NCBI GenBank assembly: GCA_014240165.1
Contig: JAAZXM010000035.1
Location: forward strand, 1-42,478
DNA length: 42,478 nucleotides
Source: Myxococcales bacterium
GTDB taxonomy: Bacteria; Myxococcota_A; UBA9160; UBA4427
Reading direction: 5' to 3'
Below the pieces are notes generated by a model. It was not told where the DNA came from. It saw nothing but the letters and a program-made list of their open reading frames with translations, and ran no database searches. This document shows positions 32,971 through 41,383 of this stretch, piece after piece (within the stretch, counting starts at the first letter, position 1; each line of letters opens with the position of its first letter). Both the position numbers and the translations under genes were made by a program.

Positions 32971-34121
32971 GAAGACCTGCGATTGCCGTGAGCTGAACGC
33001 GAGGCTTCACTGGCGCGAGGGAATGAGCCGAGGATCTTGTACGAGTGCGCGTAGCCCGCAGCTTCCTCGAGCGCCCGGGCAACCGCTTCGTCGGTCTGAT
33101 GACCTTCCATGTCGATGAAGAAGACGTATTCCCAGGGCTTGCCCTTCATCGGGCGCGATTGGACCGCGGTGAGGTTTACATCGTGCTTGGCGAAGGGTTT
33201 CAGCAGGCTGTAGAGCGCCCCGGCCTGGTCCCGGCGCACGGTAAAGGCGGCCGAAGTCATGTCGTTTCCGCTGGGATCCGGGGTTTCGCGCCCGACCACC
33301 ACAAAACGGGTGGTATTTCCGCGTTGGTCCTCGATCCCGCGAGCGACAAATTTGAGCGAGTAGGCATCCGCCGCGACAGCGCTCCCGATCGCGGCCACTC
33401 GGCGGTCGGCCACGGCCAACTGCGCGGCCGCAGCTGTGCTCGGGGTGTCGCGCACGTCGACTAGGGGAAGTTTTTCCGCCAGCCAGTTGCGGCATTGCGC
33501 CACGGCTTGAGGAATCGAGGCCACGACTCCCACGTCGTCCAGCGAGCCCGTTTGGGAAAGCAGGTTTTGCGTCACTTCGATCATGACCTCACCGCAGACG
33601 ATGACCTCGCTTTCCATCAGGGCATCCATGGTCGGATTGATCGCGCCCTCGATGCTGTTTTCCACGGGGATGACCCCAAAGTGGGCTTCGTCCCGCTCCG
33701 CGGCGCTGAACACATCGTGCATATGCCGGACGGGCAAGAGGTCGACCTGTGAGCCGAATTGAGCCAATGCCGCCTGGTGGCTGAACGTGCCCTCCGGCCC
33801 CAAATAGGCCACCCGGACGCGCTCCTCCAGGGAGCGGGTGGCGGAAATGATTTCGCGAAACACGTGGGGAATGCCAGCGGCGGGAAAGGGGCCCGAATTT
33901 TTCTTGACCAACTCGGCAACGAGGTCGCGCTCGCGGCTGGCCACATAGACCGGGCTATGAGAAGCCGCGGACTTGACCCGGCCCACCTCACTCACGAGTG
34001 AGGCCCGAGCGTTCAGCGCCGTCAGAATCTCAGCGTCCACCGAATCGATGACCTCACGCAGGCGAGCGAGTTCCTGGGCGACTTGGTCGTCCTCGGCGTT
34101 TTTCGCTTTGCCCTTGGCCAT
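32967..34121 (-). CDS. pheA: Bifunctional chorismate mutase / prephenate dehydratase
   Basis: Makes phenylpyruvate from chorismate in two steps. Residues 15-95 are an AroQ-type chorismate mutase, 102-280 the dehydratase with the essential TRF motif (Thr271) and 290-370 an ACT domain for phenylalanine feedback. The two ACT signatures read GALY and QSRP instead of the common GALV and ESRP, a mild departure at the inhibitor site. The ATG with GAGG about 5 bases upstream is chosen. The frame is open upstream to 34547, but nothing there resembles the family. It is the first gene of the aromatic operon. Confidence 0.94.
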   Translation of the reverse strand: MAKGKAKNAEDDQVAQELARLREVIDSVDAEILTALNARASLVSEVGRVKSAASHSPVYVASRERDLVAELVKKNSGPFPAAGIPHVFREIISATRSLEERVRVAYLGPEGTFSHQAALAQFGSQVDLLPVRHMHDVFSAAERDEAHFGVIPVENSIEGAINPTMDALMESEVIVCGEVMIEVTQNLLSQTGSLDDVGVVASIPQAVAQCRNWLAEKLPLVDVRDTPSTAAAAQLAVADRRVAAIGSAVAADAYSLKFVARGIEDQRGNTTRFVVVGRETPDPSGNDMTSAAFTVRRDQAGALYSLLKPFAKHDVNLTAVQSRPMKGKPWEYVFFIDMEGHQTDEAVARALEEAAGYAHSYKILGSFPRASEASRSAHGNRRSS

Positions 34122-34161
34122 CTGACCTCGAATTCTGGTGCTTTGCACTCGGGCTGAGCTG

Positions 34162-34183
34162 ACTGCACGCGCTCGCGTGCAGT
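34162..34183. promoter_or_regulatory. Perfect 22-bp palindrome in the pheA leader
   Basis: ACTGCACGC-GCTC-GCGTGCAGT: 9-bp arms with a 4-base loop, about 41 bases before the pheA ATG and about 110 bases after the predicted start of transcription. No T-run follows. It may be an operator for a dimeric repressor or an RNA hairpin affecting translation of pheA. Confidence 0.45.
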
Positions 34184-34298
34184 GGCCTCGAAGTGTGCTG
34201 TTGCGGGTTGTGACGCCAAATCTCGCGCGGATCGCGCGCTCCCTGGAGATCGGCTCCCCGATTTCCGGGAATCGTGTAACCCCTTGAAATCCGGCAGC

Positions 34299-34327
34299 AA
34301 TATATCCGACCGAAAAACGGGCCGCAA
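34299..34327 (-). promoter_or_regulatory. Candidate sigma-70 promoter of pheA-hisC-tyrA
   Basis: TTGCGG, exactly 17 bases, TATATT on the minus strand. The -10 differs from consensus in one base. It would give a leader of about 170 bases. It is the best promoter-like pair in the pheA-coaE spacer. Confidence 0.5.
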
Positions 34328-34528
34328 ACCGGCGAAGCGAATTTACCCAGGGCAACCGGGCAGTTATGGAGATAAGGGGCATCTGAGCCCACTCAATGCC
34401 CAAGATTTCCATGATTTTTCTCTCGAACAGCGTTTTGCCCCGGGCTTTGGCGCCCCCGGAGTCCTCCACCCTGAGGACGAGCATCCCAGCGCCCCCACCC
34501 CGCCGTCCCTGCCCTATGGTGTTCGCCC

Positions 34529-35155
34529 ATGAGCAAAGTCGTCGCACTTTCGGGGGGAATCGGGTCGGGCAAGACCACCGTGCGCGAGATCCTCGCCGAA
34601 CTCGGAGCCACCACGGTCTGCGCGGACGCGATCGTCCATGCGATCCAGGTGCCCGGGACTGGCATTCTCGAAACCATCGCCGAAGCGTTTGGCCCCGAAG
34701 TCATCGATGCGGACGGCCAACTCGACCGCGCCGCCCTCGGTGGGGTCGTCTTCGCCGACGCCTCGGCACGGGCCCGCCTGGGGGCCATCATGCATCCCCC
34801 GGTCATGGCTGAAATGGCTCGCCAGGCCGACGAGGGCCTGCAATCGGGCAGCCCATTGGTGGTGATGGACATTCCGCTGTATTTCGAGGGCCTGCGTTCG
34901 GGCACGGGAAGTGCCGCGGCGAGGAATTACGACGCCGCCCTTCTGGTTTGGGTCCCTTCCGAAGTCCAGGTGGAGCGCACCATGGCCCGGGACCACTGCG
35001 ACCGAGCAGAGGCGGAGCGCCGAGTGGCCGCCCAAATGCCCATCGATGAAAAACGCGACTACGCCACGCACATCATCGACAATTCCGGGGACCGCGACGC
35101 GACCCGGGACCAGACCGCCAAGGTCTTTGCCGAACTGACCGCGGCTCCAGGCTGA
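34529..35155 (+). CDS. coaE: Dephospho-CoA kinase
   Basis: Last step of coenzyme A synthesis, phosphorylating the 3'-hydroxyl of dephospho-CoA with ATP. The P-loop GGIGSGKTT is at 9-17, and the family markers ADAIVHAIQVPG, LGAIMHP and VMDIPLYFE are present. The length of 208 residues is normal. No Shine-Dalgarno is visible before the ATG, and a TATGGT hexamer lies about 9 bases upstream, so a very short or absent leader is possible. It is divergent from pheA and converges on trpF with a 65-base gap that shows no terminator. Confidence 0.95.
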   Translation: MSKVVALSGGIGSGKTTVREILAELGATTVCADAIVHAIQVPGTGILETIAEAFGPEVIDADGQLDRAALGGVVFADASARARLGAIMHPPVMAEMARQADEGLQSGSPLVVMDIPLYFEGLRSGTGSAAARNYDAALLVWVPSEVQVERTMARDHCDRAEAERRVAAQMPIDEKRDYATHIIDNSGDRDATRDQTAKVFAELTAAPG

Positions 35156-35220
35156 CCCCTTCGAGCCGGCCTGCCTCTATTGCCTGATCTCGGGCTCAGG
35201 ACGGCGCTTCCGAAGCCAGG

Positions 35221-35856
35221 CTATTCCTCGTCCCTTTCGTGCTGCCGCACGGCTTCGACAAAGGCCTTCATGAGCCCCGGATCCTTGGCGAAGTCGGGGC
35301 CCTCGACCCCGGTGGCCACATCGACGCCCCAGGGCAGGATATCGCCTACATCGGCCAGGGCCTGCTCCACGTTTTCCGGGTTGAGCCCCCCGGCCACGAT
35401 GACGTCGTAACCGTGAACGATCAGATCCTCGGCTTCGCTCCAATCCCAGGACTTGCCCTGCCCTCCGCCTTCGTGGGGATGGTCCAGGAGGAGAATCGCG
35501 CCGGGGTAGGTTTCCGCCGCTTCCTGATCGGCCCCGCGGATCGCCTTGATGGCAGGCAGGTCGATGGCTTCGAGATCTTCCTCGGTCTCGTTTCCGTGAA
35601 ATTGAACTCGGGTGAGGTCGACGCGGCGCAAAACGGTGTCGATCTGATCCCAACGCGCGTCTTGAAAAAGCGCGATGCGTTCGACTTCGCTGTCGCTCAC
35701 GGCTTCACAAATCGCTTCTGCTTCTCTCAACTCGAGCTGTCGCGGAGATCCAGCAACAAAATTCAGCCCGATGAGATCCGCACCGGCGTCGACCGCCGCT
35801 CGGCCTTCATCCGGTGTGCGAATCCCGCAGATCTTGATACGTACCCTACCGCTCAC
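35221..35856 (-). CDS. trpF: Phosphoribosylanthranilate isomerase
   Basis: Isomerises phosphoribosylanthranilate in tryptophan synthesis. A TIM-barrel protein of 211 residues with KICGIRTPDEG (8-18) carrying the catalytic cysteine, VQFHGNE, and the phosphate loops near IVAGGLNPENV and GVDVATGVEG. The GTG start overlaps the trpC stop by 4 bases (GTGA). It is the last gene of the trp operon. The trpB and trpA genes, which often come next, are not here. Confidence 0.95.
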   Translation of the reverse strand: MSGRVRIKICGIRTPDEGRAAVDAGADLIGLNFVAGSPRQLELREAEAICEAVSDSEVERIALFQDARWDQIDTVLRRVDLTRVQFHGNETEEDLEAIDLPAIKAIRGADQEAAETYPGAILLLDHPHEGGGQGKSWDWSEAEDLIVHGYDVIVAGGLNPENVEQALADVGDILPWGVDVATGVEGPDFAKDPGLMKAFVEAVRQHERDEE

Positions 35857-36644
35857 TGCCGCCTCCGTAGTTCTCTCAGCGCCTCGGCGACATCCGCCTG
35901 ACGCATCAGTGATTCTCCCACCAAAAAAGCCTGGGCGCCCGCTTTTTCCAGGCGCGCAATATCGGCGGATACATGGATTCCGCTCTCCGCCACCAGAACA
36001 ACCTCCGTATTTCCGCCCAACGCGGCCGCCACCCCTTCGAAAACCCCGAGGTCCACGGCAAACGTCCGCAGATTCCGGTTGTTCACCCCCACCAGGGTCG
36101 CCCCGACCTCGAGGGCAATCTCCAATTCCGCCGGGTCGTGTACCTCGATGAGCGCATCCAGACCGAGGCTATCGGCGTGGGCAGCGAACTCCCCGAGTTG
36201 CGCGGGCGAAAGCGCCGCCACGATGAGCAGCACCGCGTCGGCGCCCGCGGCCCGGGCTTCGTCGATCTGGTAGCTGTCGATCACGAAATCCTTGCGCAGC
36301 AACGGAAGGTCTACGGCCTCGCGCACCTGAGCGAGGTAGCCGAGTTCGCCCCCGAAGAAATTCTCGTCCGTGAGCACCGAGAGCGCCGCGGCCCCGCCCG
36401 ACGCGTAGGCTTGAGCGAGGGAAACGGGTTCGAAATCGGGGCGGATCAAGCCCCGGCTCGGAGATCGGCGCTTGAGCTCCGCGATCACCACCGGCGCCTC
36501 GCCCTCGGTGAGCGCCGCCGCAAGGCCCCGCACGGGAAGTTCCACGCCCTGGGCCCGAGAGGCCATTTCCCCGGCACCGACTCGTGCTTTGGCGGCTTCC
36601 ACCTCGCCGCGTTTGTGCTCGAGGATTTCGTCGAGAATCGTCAC
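35853..36644 (-). CDS. trpC: Indole-3-glycerol phosphate synthase
   Basis: Ring closure to indole-3-glycerol phosphate. A 263-residue barrel with VIAELKRRSPSRG (Lys in the active site), LLRKDFVID, VGVNNRNL and LVAESGI. The GTG start lies 4 bases after the trpD stop and gives the usual N-terminus (TILDEILEHKRGEVEAAK). The longer frame to 36788 would overlap trpD and is rejected. Near its 3' end the transcribed strand can form a stem followed by six T residues (35923-35953). Confidence 0.95.
   Translation of the reverse strand: MTILDEILEHKRGEVEAAKARVGAGEMASRAQGVELPVRGLAAALTEGEAPVVIAELKRRSPSRGLIRPDFEPVSLAQAYASGGAAALSVLTDENFFGGELGYLAQVREAVDLPLLRKDFVIDSYQIDEARAAGADAVLLIVAALSPAQLGEFAAHADSLGLDALIEVHDPAELEIALEVGATLVGVNNRNLRTFAVDLGVFEGVAAALGGNTEVVLVAESGIHVSADIARLEKAGAQAFLVGESLMRQADVAEALRELRRRQ
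35923..35953 (-). terminator. Terminator-like stem and T-run inside trpC
   Basis: On the minus strand GCCTGG, a 13-base loop, CCAGGC and then TTTTTTGG. The 6-bp stem plus six T residues has the form of a weak intrinsic terminator. It falls within codons for the conserved EKAGAQAFLVG stretch, so coding constraint may explain it. Confidence 0.25.
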
Positions 36645-36648
36645 GGGA

Positions 36649-37668
36649 TTACGCCGCTGCCTGACTGGCGGCGACCAACTCAGCCAACTTGGTTTCGGCG
36701 GCTCCTGAGTCGATACTCTCTGCCGCGCGTTCGATGCCCGCGCCCAGGTCGGCAACCGCCCGCGCGGCCCAGAGCGCCCCTCCCGCATTCAGGCAGACGA
36801 TGTCCCGGCGCGGCCCCTTCTCTCCCGCCAGGATTTCGCGCAGGATCCCGGCATTGGTCTGAGCGTCGCCGCCCGAGAGATCCTCGGGGCGCGCCAAAGG
36901 CAATCCGAATTTCTCGGGGTGGATCTCGAGGACCTCGACTCGGCCGCCTTCGGCAATGGCCGCATGGGTCGTTCCCGTGGTCGTGATCTCATCCAGCCCA
37001 TCGCTTCCGTGGACCACCAGGGCGCGGTCTGCCCCGAGTTGCCCCAAGGCTGCGGCCAATGACTCCACCAGGGCATCGTCGAAGACCCCGACGATCTGGT
37101 TGCGGGCCCCGGCCGGGTTCAAGAGCGGGCCCAGGCAGTTGAGCAACGTGCGGACGCCGATCTCGGCGCGTACGGGCCCGACGTGCCGGAAGGCGGGGTG
37201 GGCCGTGCGGGCGAAGAAGGGGGCGATGCCCGTCGAAGCCAGGATTTCGCCGCAGGTCGCTACCGGGAGATCGATCCGCACACCCAGCGCTTCCAGGGTA
37301 TCGAAACTCCCGGTGCGGCTCGTGATGGCCCGATTTCCGTGCTTGGCCACCGGCGTTCCGGCCCCGGCGACGACGAAAGCCGCGGTCGTGGAAATGCTGA
37401 AAGTGGAGAGCCCGGTGCCCCCGGTTCCGCAGGTATCCACGGTATGCGGATCCTGGGCCTCCACGGTATCGGCGGCGGCGCGAAGCGCCCGGGCCACGCC
37501 CACGATCTCGTCGACGGTCTCGCCCTTCATGCGCAAAGCAACCAGAAGTGCAGCGATCTGGGCGGGACTGGCATCGCCCGCCATGATTTCCGAGAAAGCC
37601 GCCTCGAGGATCGCCGCGGGCACTTCTTGGCCCGCCATCGCGCGGGCGATTGCATCGGGCAAGCTCAC
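36649..37668 (-). CDS. trpD: Anthranilate phosphoribosyltransferase
   Basis: Transfers phosphoribose from PRPP to anthranilate. A 339-residue protein with the PRPP-binding DTCGTGGTGLSTFSIST, KHGNRAITSRTGSFDTLEALG and GPLLNPAGA motifs. The second motif usually has Ser-Lys where Ser-Arg is seen. The GTG start overlaps the trpG stop by 4 bases (GTGA) and has GGGAGG about 10 bases upstream. A TTG seven codons earlier is less likely. Synthase and transferase are separate genes here, not a TrpGD fusion. Confidence 0.95.
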   Translation of the reverse strand: MSLPDAIARAMAGQEVPAAILEAAFSEIMAGDASPAQIAALLVALRMKGETVDEIVGVARALRAAADTVEAQDPHTVDTCGTGGTGLSTFSISTTAAFVVAGAGTPVAKHGNRAITSRTGSFDTLEALGVRIDLPVATCGEILASTGIAPFFARTAHPAFRHVGPVRAEIGVRTLLNCLGPLLNPAGARNQIVGVFDDALVESLAAALGQLGADRALVVHGSDGLDEITTTGTTHAAIAEGGRVEVLEIHPEKFGLPLARPEDLSGGDAQTNAGILREILAGEKGPRRDIVCLNAGGALWAARAVADLGAGIERAAESIDSGAAETKLAELVAASQAAA

Positions 37669-38255
37669 GGGCGGCCGCCTCCCGCGCAAACCCGGGTAAA
37701 ATTCGCGAGCAATTCCTTCCCCACCCCGGTCAAGATGGATTCGGGGTGGAATTGGACGCCTTCCACGGGCAATTCGCGGTGTCGCACGCCCATGATTTCG
37801 CCGTCCTCGCTGCGGGCGGTGACCTCAATGGCGTCCGGGCAACTCTCCTGTTCGATCACCAGGGAGTGATAACGCGTCGCCTCGAATTGCTCCGGGAGAC
37901 CCTCGAATACGCCCTGCCCTCCATGGCTGATGACCGAGGTCTTCCCATGCATGATCGAGCGAGCGCGAACGATCCTTCCCCCGTAGGCAACCCCGATGGA
38001 TTGGTGGCCCAGGCAGACCCCGAAGACCGGGACACCCTGGGCGGCGAAGCGCTCGACACTCTGGATCGAAACGCCGGCCTCTTCGGGGACCCCCGGACCG
38101 GGGGAGATGACGAGACCGTCGGGCTTGCGCTCCAAGAGCGCTTCCAGGGGCTCGGCGTCATTGCGCACGACTTCCACCTCGGCGCCGATTTCCCCGAGAT
38201 ATTGAAAAAGGTTGTAGGTAAACGAGTCGTAGTTGTCGATCATGAGCAAGCGCAT
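37665..38255 (-). CDS. trpG: Anthranilate synthase glutamine amidotransferase subunit (TrpG/PabA)
   Basis: Class I glutamine amidotransferase that supplies ammonia to TrpE. The nucleophile Cys81 lies in GVCLGHQSIG, the partners His170 and Glu172 in FHPES, and the N-terminal LLMIDNYDSFTYN is typical. The length of 196 residues is normal. The ATG shares a base with the trpE stop (TGATG). It could also serve aminodeoxychorismate synthase (PabB) as an amphibolic subunit, since the family is shared. Its place in the operon makes TrpG the first choice. Confidence 0.94.
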   Translation of the reverse strand: MRLLMIDNYDSFTYNLFQYLGEIGAEVEVVRNDAEPLEALLERKPDGLVISPGPGVPEEAGVSIQSVERFAAQGVPVFGVCLGHQSIGVAYGGRIVRARSIMHGKTSVISHGGQGVFEGLPEQFEATRYHSLVIEQESCPDAIEVTARSEDGEIMGVRHRELPVEGVQFHPESILTGVGKELLANFTRVCAGGGRP

Positions 38256-39760
38256 CAATCCAGGCCCTCCCGAGCCAGGTCGATGGCCATCAGCACTGCA
38301 CGCGCCTTATTGCCGCACTCGGCGAACTCGAGTTCCGGTACCGAATCCGCAACGACGCCCGCTCCAGCCCAGAGCGAGATGCGCCCCTGATTGGCCACCA
38401 GGGTTCGGATCGTGATGGCCATGTCCATATTTCCCGAATAGTCGATATAGCCCGCACAGCCACCGAAGGGACCGCGGCGGACAGTCTCGAGTTCCTCGAT
38501 GATCTCCATGGCGCGGACTTTCGGCGCCCCTGAAAGGGTCCCGCATGGGAAAGTCGCCCGCAGTACATCGAGCCAGTCGAGTCCGTCCCGGAGTTGACCG
38601 CGGACATGCGAGACGATGTGCATGACGTGGGAGTAGCGTTCGACAACTGCGTACTCACTGACCTCGATACTTCCCACCTGGGCCACGCGCCCGAGATCGT
38701 TTCGCCCCAGGTCAACCAGCATCAGGTGCTCTGCCCGCTCCTTGGGGTCCGCGAGCAACTCGGCCTCCAGGGCCTTGTCCTCTTCCTCGCTGGCTCCCCT
38801 GTGCCGGGTCCCCGCAATCGGACGCACATCGACCTTGTCCTCCTCGAGCCGAACGAGGATTTCGGGCGAAGATCCCACGAGGACCGCGTCCCCTTCCATG
38901 CGCAGAAAAAAGAGGTACGGGCTTGGATTGATCGCGCGCAGGTGCCTGTAGATCAGGAACGGATCGACCTGCTCGGGCATTTGGAATTGCTGACCGAGAA
39001 CGACCTGGAAGGCATCGCCGGCCTCGATGTATTCCTTGGCCCGCTTGACGATCTCGTGATACTGCTCCTCGCTCATGCTGCGCTCGACATCCATGGGGGC
39101 CTTGACCGCCTCCGCGCGTGGCTCCGCCGGCAGCTCAGCGCGCAGCCGTTCCACAACCGCATCGATGGCCTTCATCTCGGCTCGGCGCGCCTGCTCGGGA
39201 TCGTCGCCCTCTTCCAGATGGGCGTGGCGAACGATCAGGGCCATGTGGCGAATATTGTCGTAGACCACCACCGTCTCGGGAAAGACGAACCACAGATCCG
39301 GCAGGCCGACCCGATCCGGGTTTCCGTCGGGGATTTCCTCCACGAAGCGCACCCACTCGTAGCCGATCATCCCCACGGCTCCGCCGACGAAGCGAGGCAG
39401 ATCCATGTCCGCGGGATGAGCAGCGCGGTAGGCGGCGAGTTTTTCGCGCAGGAACTCCAACGGATCGCCGGCCACGGTCTCGCGGTGGGTTTTCCCCGCC
39501 TCCACCCACTCCACTTCCCTGCCCCGGGCACGAAAGATGGCCCGGGCACCGGTCCCGATGAAGCTGTAGCGGGCCCATTTCTCGCCGCCCTCCACGGATT
39601 CGAGCAGGAAACTCGTGTTGCCGTCGTCGAGGCGGCGGAAGATCGACAAGGGCGTATCGAGGTCCGCCATCACTTCGCGGACCACCGGGATCAGGTTTCC
39701 CTGAGCGGCGAGTTCGCTGAATCTTTCTGAAGAGGGGCGGAACACGATTGCCTCGGGCAC
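38255..39760 (-). CDS. trpE: Anthranilate synthase component I
   Basis: Makes anthranilate from chorismate with the TrpG ammonia. A 501-residue protein with the tryptophan feedback motif LLES (52-55), the chorismate-binding GTRHRGASEEED and CGTLSGAPKVRAMEII blocks, and GGCAGYIDYSG near the end. GTG at 39760 is preferred because it gives a normal N-terminus (PEAIVFRPSSERFSELAAQGN). The frame is open upstream to a TTG at 39835, which would remove most of the leader. No Shine-Dalgarno precedes the GTG. It is the first gene of trpEGDCF. Confidence 0.94.
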   Translation of the reverse strand: MPEAIVFRPSSERFSELAAQGNLIPVVREVMADLDTPLSIFRRLDDGNTSFLLESVEGGEKWARYSFIGTGARAIFRARGREVEWVEAGKTHRETVAGDPLEFLREKLAAYRAAHPADMDLPRFVGGAVGMIGYEWVRFVEEIPDGNPDRVGLPDLWFVFPETVVVYDNIRHMALIVRHAHLEEGDDPEQARRAEMKAIDAVVERLRAELPAEPRAEAVKAPMDVERSMSEEQYHEIVKRAKEYIEAGDAFQVVLGQQFQMPEQVDPFLIYRHLRAINPSPYLFFLRMEGDAVLVGSSPEILVRLEEDKVDVRPIAGTRHRGASEEEDKALEAELLADPKERAEHLMLVDLGRNDLGRVAQVGSIEVSEYAVVERYSHVMHIVSHVRGQLRDGLDWLDVLRATFPCGTLSGAPKVRAMEIIEELETVRRGPFGGCAGYIDYSGNMDMAITIRTLVANQGRISLWAGAGVVADSVPELEFAECGNKARAVLMAIDLAREGLD

Positions 39761-39813
39761 CGACGTCGAAGAAGCTCGGAAGTGGGCGTGAATTCGACGG
39801 AAAAAGTGGAATG

Positions 39814-39842
39814 AGTCTATGGCTCCGGTCGGCAATCAGCAA
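39814..39842 (-). promoter_or_regulatory. Candidate sigma-70 promoter of the trp operon
   Basis: TTGCTG, 17 bases, TAGACT on the minus strand, in the 130-base gap between the TlpA-like gene and trpE. The predicted leader of about 47 bases is too short for a classical attenuator with a Trp-rich leader peptide, and none was seen. Confidence 0.38.
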
Positions 39843-39890
39843 GCCACCGCCGAGTTCAAGCCTTTGCGAGCGGGCGAGCCGGGGACGCGC

Positions 39891-40445
39891 TCAGCCCGCC
39901 GATTTCCCCTCGCGCTGCTTCTCGAGATAGGCCTCGAGGGTCTCCCGCTCGATGACCCCCTCGTGGCGCTCGTAGAGACGGCCGTCTGCGCCCACCACGA
40001 AGAGCGCAGGAAAACCCATGGCACCGAGTTCGCGCGAGAGTTGTTCGCCCCCCACCAGGTTCGGGTAGCGAACGTCGTGGTCCTGCACCCACTCGCGAAC
40101 GGTTTCCACGGAGGTCTGGTCCACCGAAACGCCATAAAGAACCACATCGCCGTCGTCCCGATGCGCCTCGTGGAAGGCATTCAGAACCGGAACCTGGAGC
40201 GCGCAGGGCGGGCACCAGGTGGCCCAGAGGTCCAAAACCACGATCTTGCCCTGGAGTTCGGCCAGATCGACGACGCCCCCGCCCTCGAGCAAGGGCAGGA
40301 TGAAGCCCGGCGCCGGCGGCGCTTCGGCCTTGTGCTCGGCTTCGGGCTGCTCTTCGGCCCAACAACCCGACAGCACGCTCGCGAGGAGCAGCGCGATCAG
40401 CAACAGAATTTGGGGCTTTCGCCCCGGGAAAGTATCGCGCCTCAT
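39891..40445 (-). CDS. TlpA/ResA-like thiol-disulfide lipoprotein
   Basis: Extracytoplasmic thioredoxin of 184 residues that probably receives electrons from CcdA. A lipoprotein signal ends in LASVLSGC (Cys28), then an acidic linker leads to the thioredoxin domain with WCPPC (77-81). The FPALFVV loop contains the cis-proline. Such proteins reduce apocytochrome c or other exported thiols. The ATG overlaps the ccdA stop by 4 bases, so the two genes are coupled. Cytochrome c maturation genes are not in the window. Confidence 0.9.
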   Translation of the reverse strand: MRRDTFPGRKPQILLLIALLLASVLSGCWAEEQPEAEHKAEAPPAPGFILPLLEGGGVVDLAELQGKIVVLDLWATWCPPCALQVPVLNAFHEAHRDDGDVVLYGVSVDQTSVETVREWVQDHDVRYPNLVGGEQLSRELGAMGFPALFVVGADGRLYERHEGVIERETLEAYLEKQREGKSAG

Positions 40446-41215
40446 TGCAAAGCCTTTTCCGCCCGGGCAACGAAATCCGCAAGAAAGCTGAACTGGCTGT
40501 TCAGGCGGCTGAACTGATTCGTGGTCATCAGGACGCCCACCGCCATCAAGATGACCCCCGACGCGATCTCGAGTCTGCGGAAATGATGTTTCATGCGCGA
40601 GAAGGCCCGAAAAAAGAATTCGATGCTCCAGCCGGCAGCCAGGAAAGGAACTGCCAGGCCCGCGGAATAGATCGCGAGCAGCGCAGTGCCCTCCACCACG
40701 GTTTCGCGACTCCCCGCCAGGGCCAGCACACTGCTGAGTATGGGGCCGATGCACGGGGACCAACCCATCGCGAAGCCGCCGCCCACGAGGTACGTCGCGA
40801 GCAGGCTCCGTTCCTTGACGTCGACCTGCACCCGGGTATCCCGGTAGAGCCAGGGGATGGGAACCAGGCCGGTCATATGAAGTCCGAAGAGAACGATCAG
40901 CACACCCACCACTTGGATGGCGCCAATTTCGAGCCCAAAGAGATCGACGTGCCAGGTCCGTACTGTGTGCCCCAGGGTCACGGCCCCGATGCCCATCAGG
41001 ATGAAGACAGTCGAGAAGCCCGCGATGAAGCCAAGGCAGGCCCGAATCACGCGTCGGCGAAGGGCCGAGTCCCCCACCCCCTTCTCCATTTCCTCCACGG
41101 AAACACCGGAAATCAGGGAGAGGTAGGCGGGCATCAGCGGCATCACGCAGGGCGAGAAGACCGAGATCAGGCCGGCTGCGAAGGCCAGCGGTATATGCGA
41201 AGCGAACTCACTCAT
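40442..41215 (-). CDS. ccdA: CcdA/DsbD-family transmembrane thiol reductase
   Basis: A 257-residue inner-membrane protein with six or so helices that carries reducing power from cytoplasmic thioredoxin to the periplasm. The two redox cysteines sit in related motifs, FSPCVMPLMPAYL (Cys23) and GWSPCIGPILS (Cys154), the signature of the CcdA family. The 4-base overlap with the TlpA-like gene supports a functional pair. No Shine-Dalgarno is evident before the ATG. The 168-base gap upstream holds no clear gene. Confidence 0.92.
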   Translation of the reverse strand: MSEFASHIPLAFAAGLISVFSPCVMPLMPAYLSLISGVSVEEMEKGVGDSALRRRVIRACLGFIAGFSTVFILMGIGAVTLGHTVRTWHVDLFGLEIGAIQVVGVLIVLFGLHMTGLVPIPWLYRDTRVQVDVKERSLLATYLVGGGFAMGWSPCIGPILSSVLALAGSRETVVEGTALLAIYSAGLAVPFLAAGWSIEFFFRAFSRMKHHFRRLEIASGVILMAVGVLMTTNQFSRLNSQFSFLADFVARAEKALQ

Positions 41216-41383
41216 GGACGGGAATCATTGTGCCTTTCGTATTCGGACTCGCAACCGCTCCCTCGAGGCAGCGACCAGAGCCCTCTACGTATCGGCAGAA
41301 CGACTTCGAAACCTCAATCCAGCAGGCCGCGCGCCCCTCCTCGCTCCAGGACGCAGATCAGGCGCAAAGAGCGCCCCCGGGCA

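Larger units (their letters stand above)
34122..34528. other. 407-base divergent intergenic region between pheA and coaE
   Basis: The region holds a candidate promoter for pheA (34299-34327), a leader of about 170 bases with a perfect 22-bp palindrome, and the short upstream region of coaE. It is less GC-rich in its middle part than the surrounding genes. No leader peptide with runs of Phe or Tyr codons was found, and no gene that can be supported. Confidence 0.6.

Noticed and set aside
34182-34532. 116-codon plus-strand frame in the pheA-coaE spacer
   Set aside because: No Shine-Dalgarno, no domain, and it overlaps the coaE start in another frame.
34122-34547. 142-codon open extension of pheA toward coaE on the minus strand
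   Set aside because: No chorismate mutase/prephenate dehydratase has such an extension. It would cover the best promoter and palindrome, and the chosen ATG has its own Shine-Dalgarno and family-like N-terminus.
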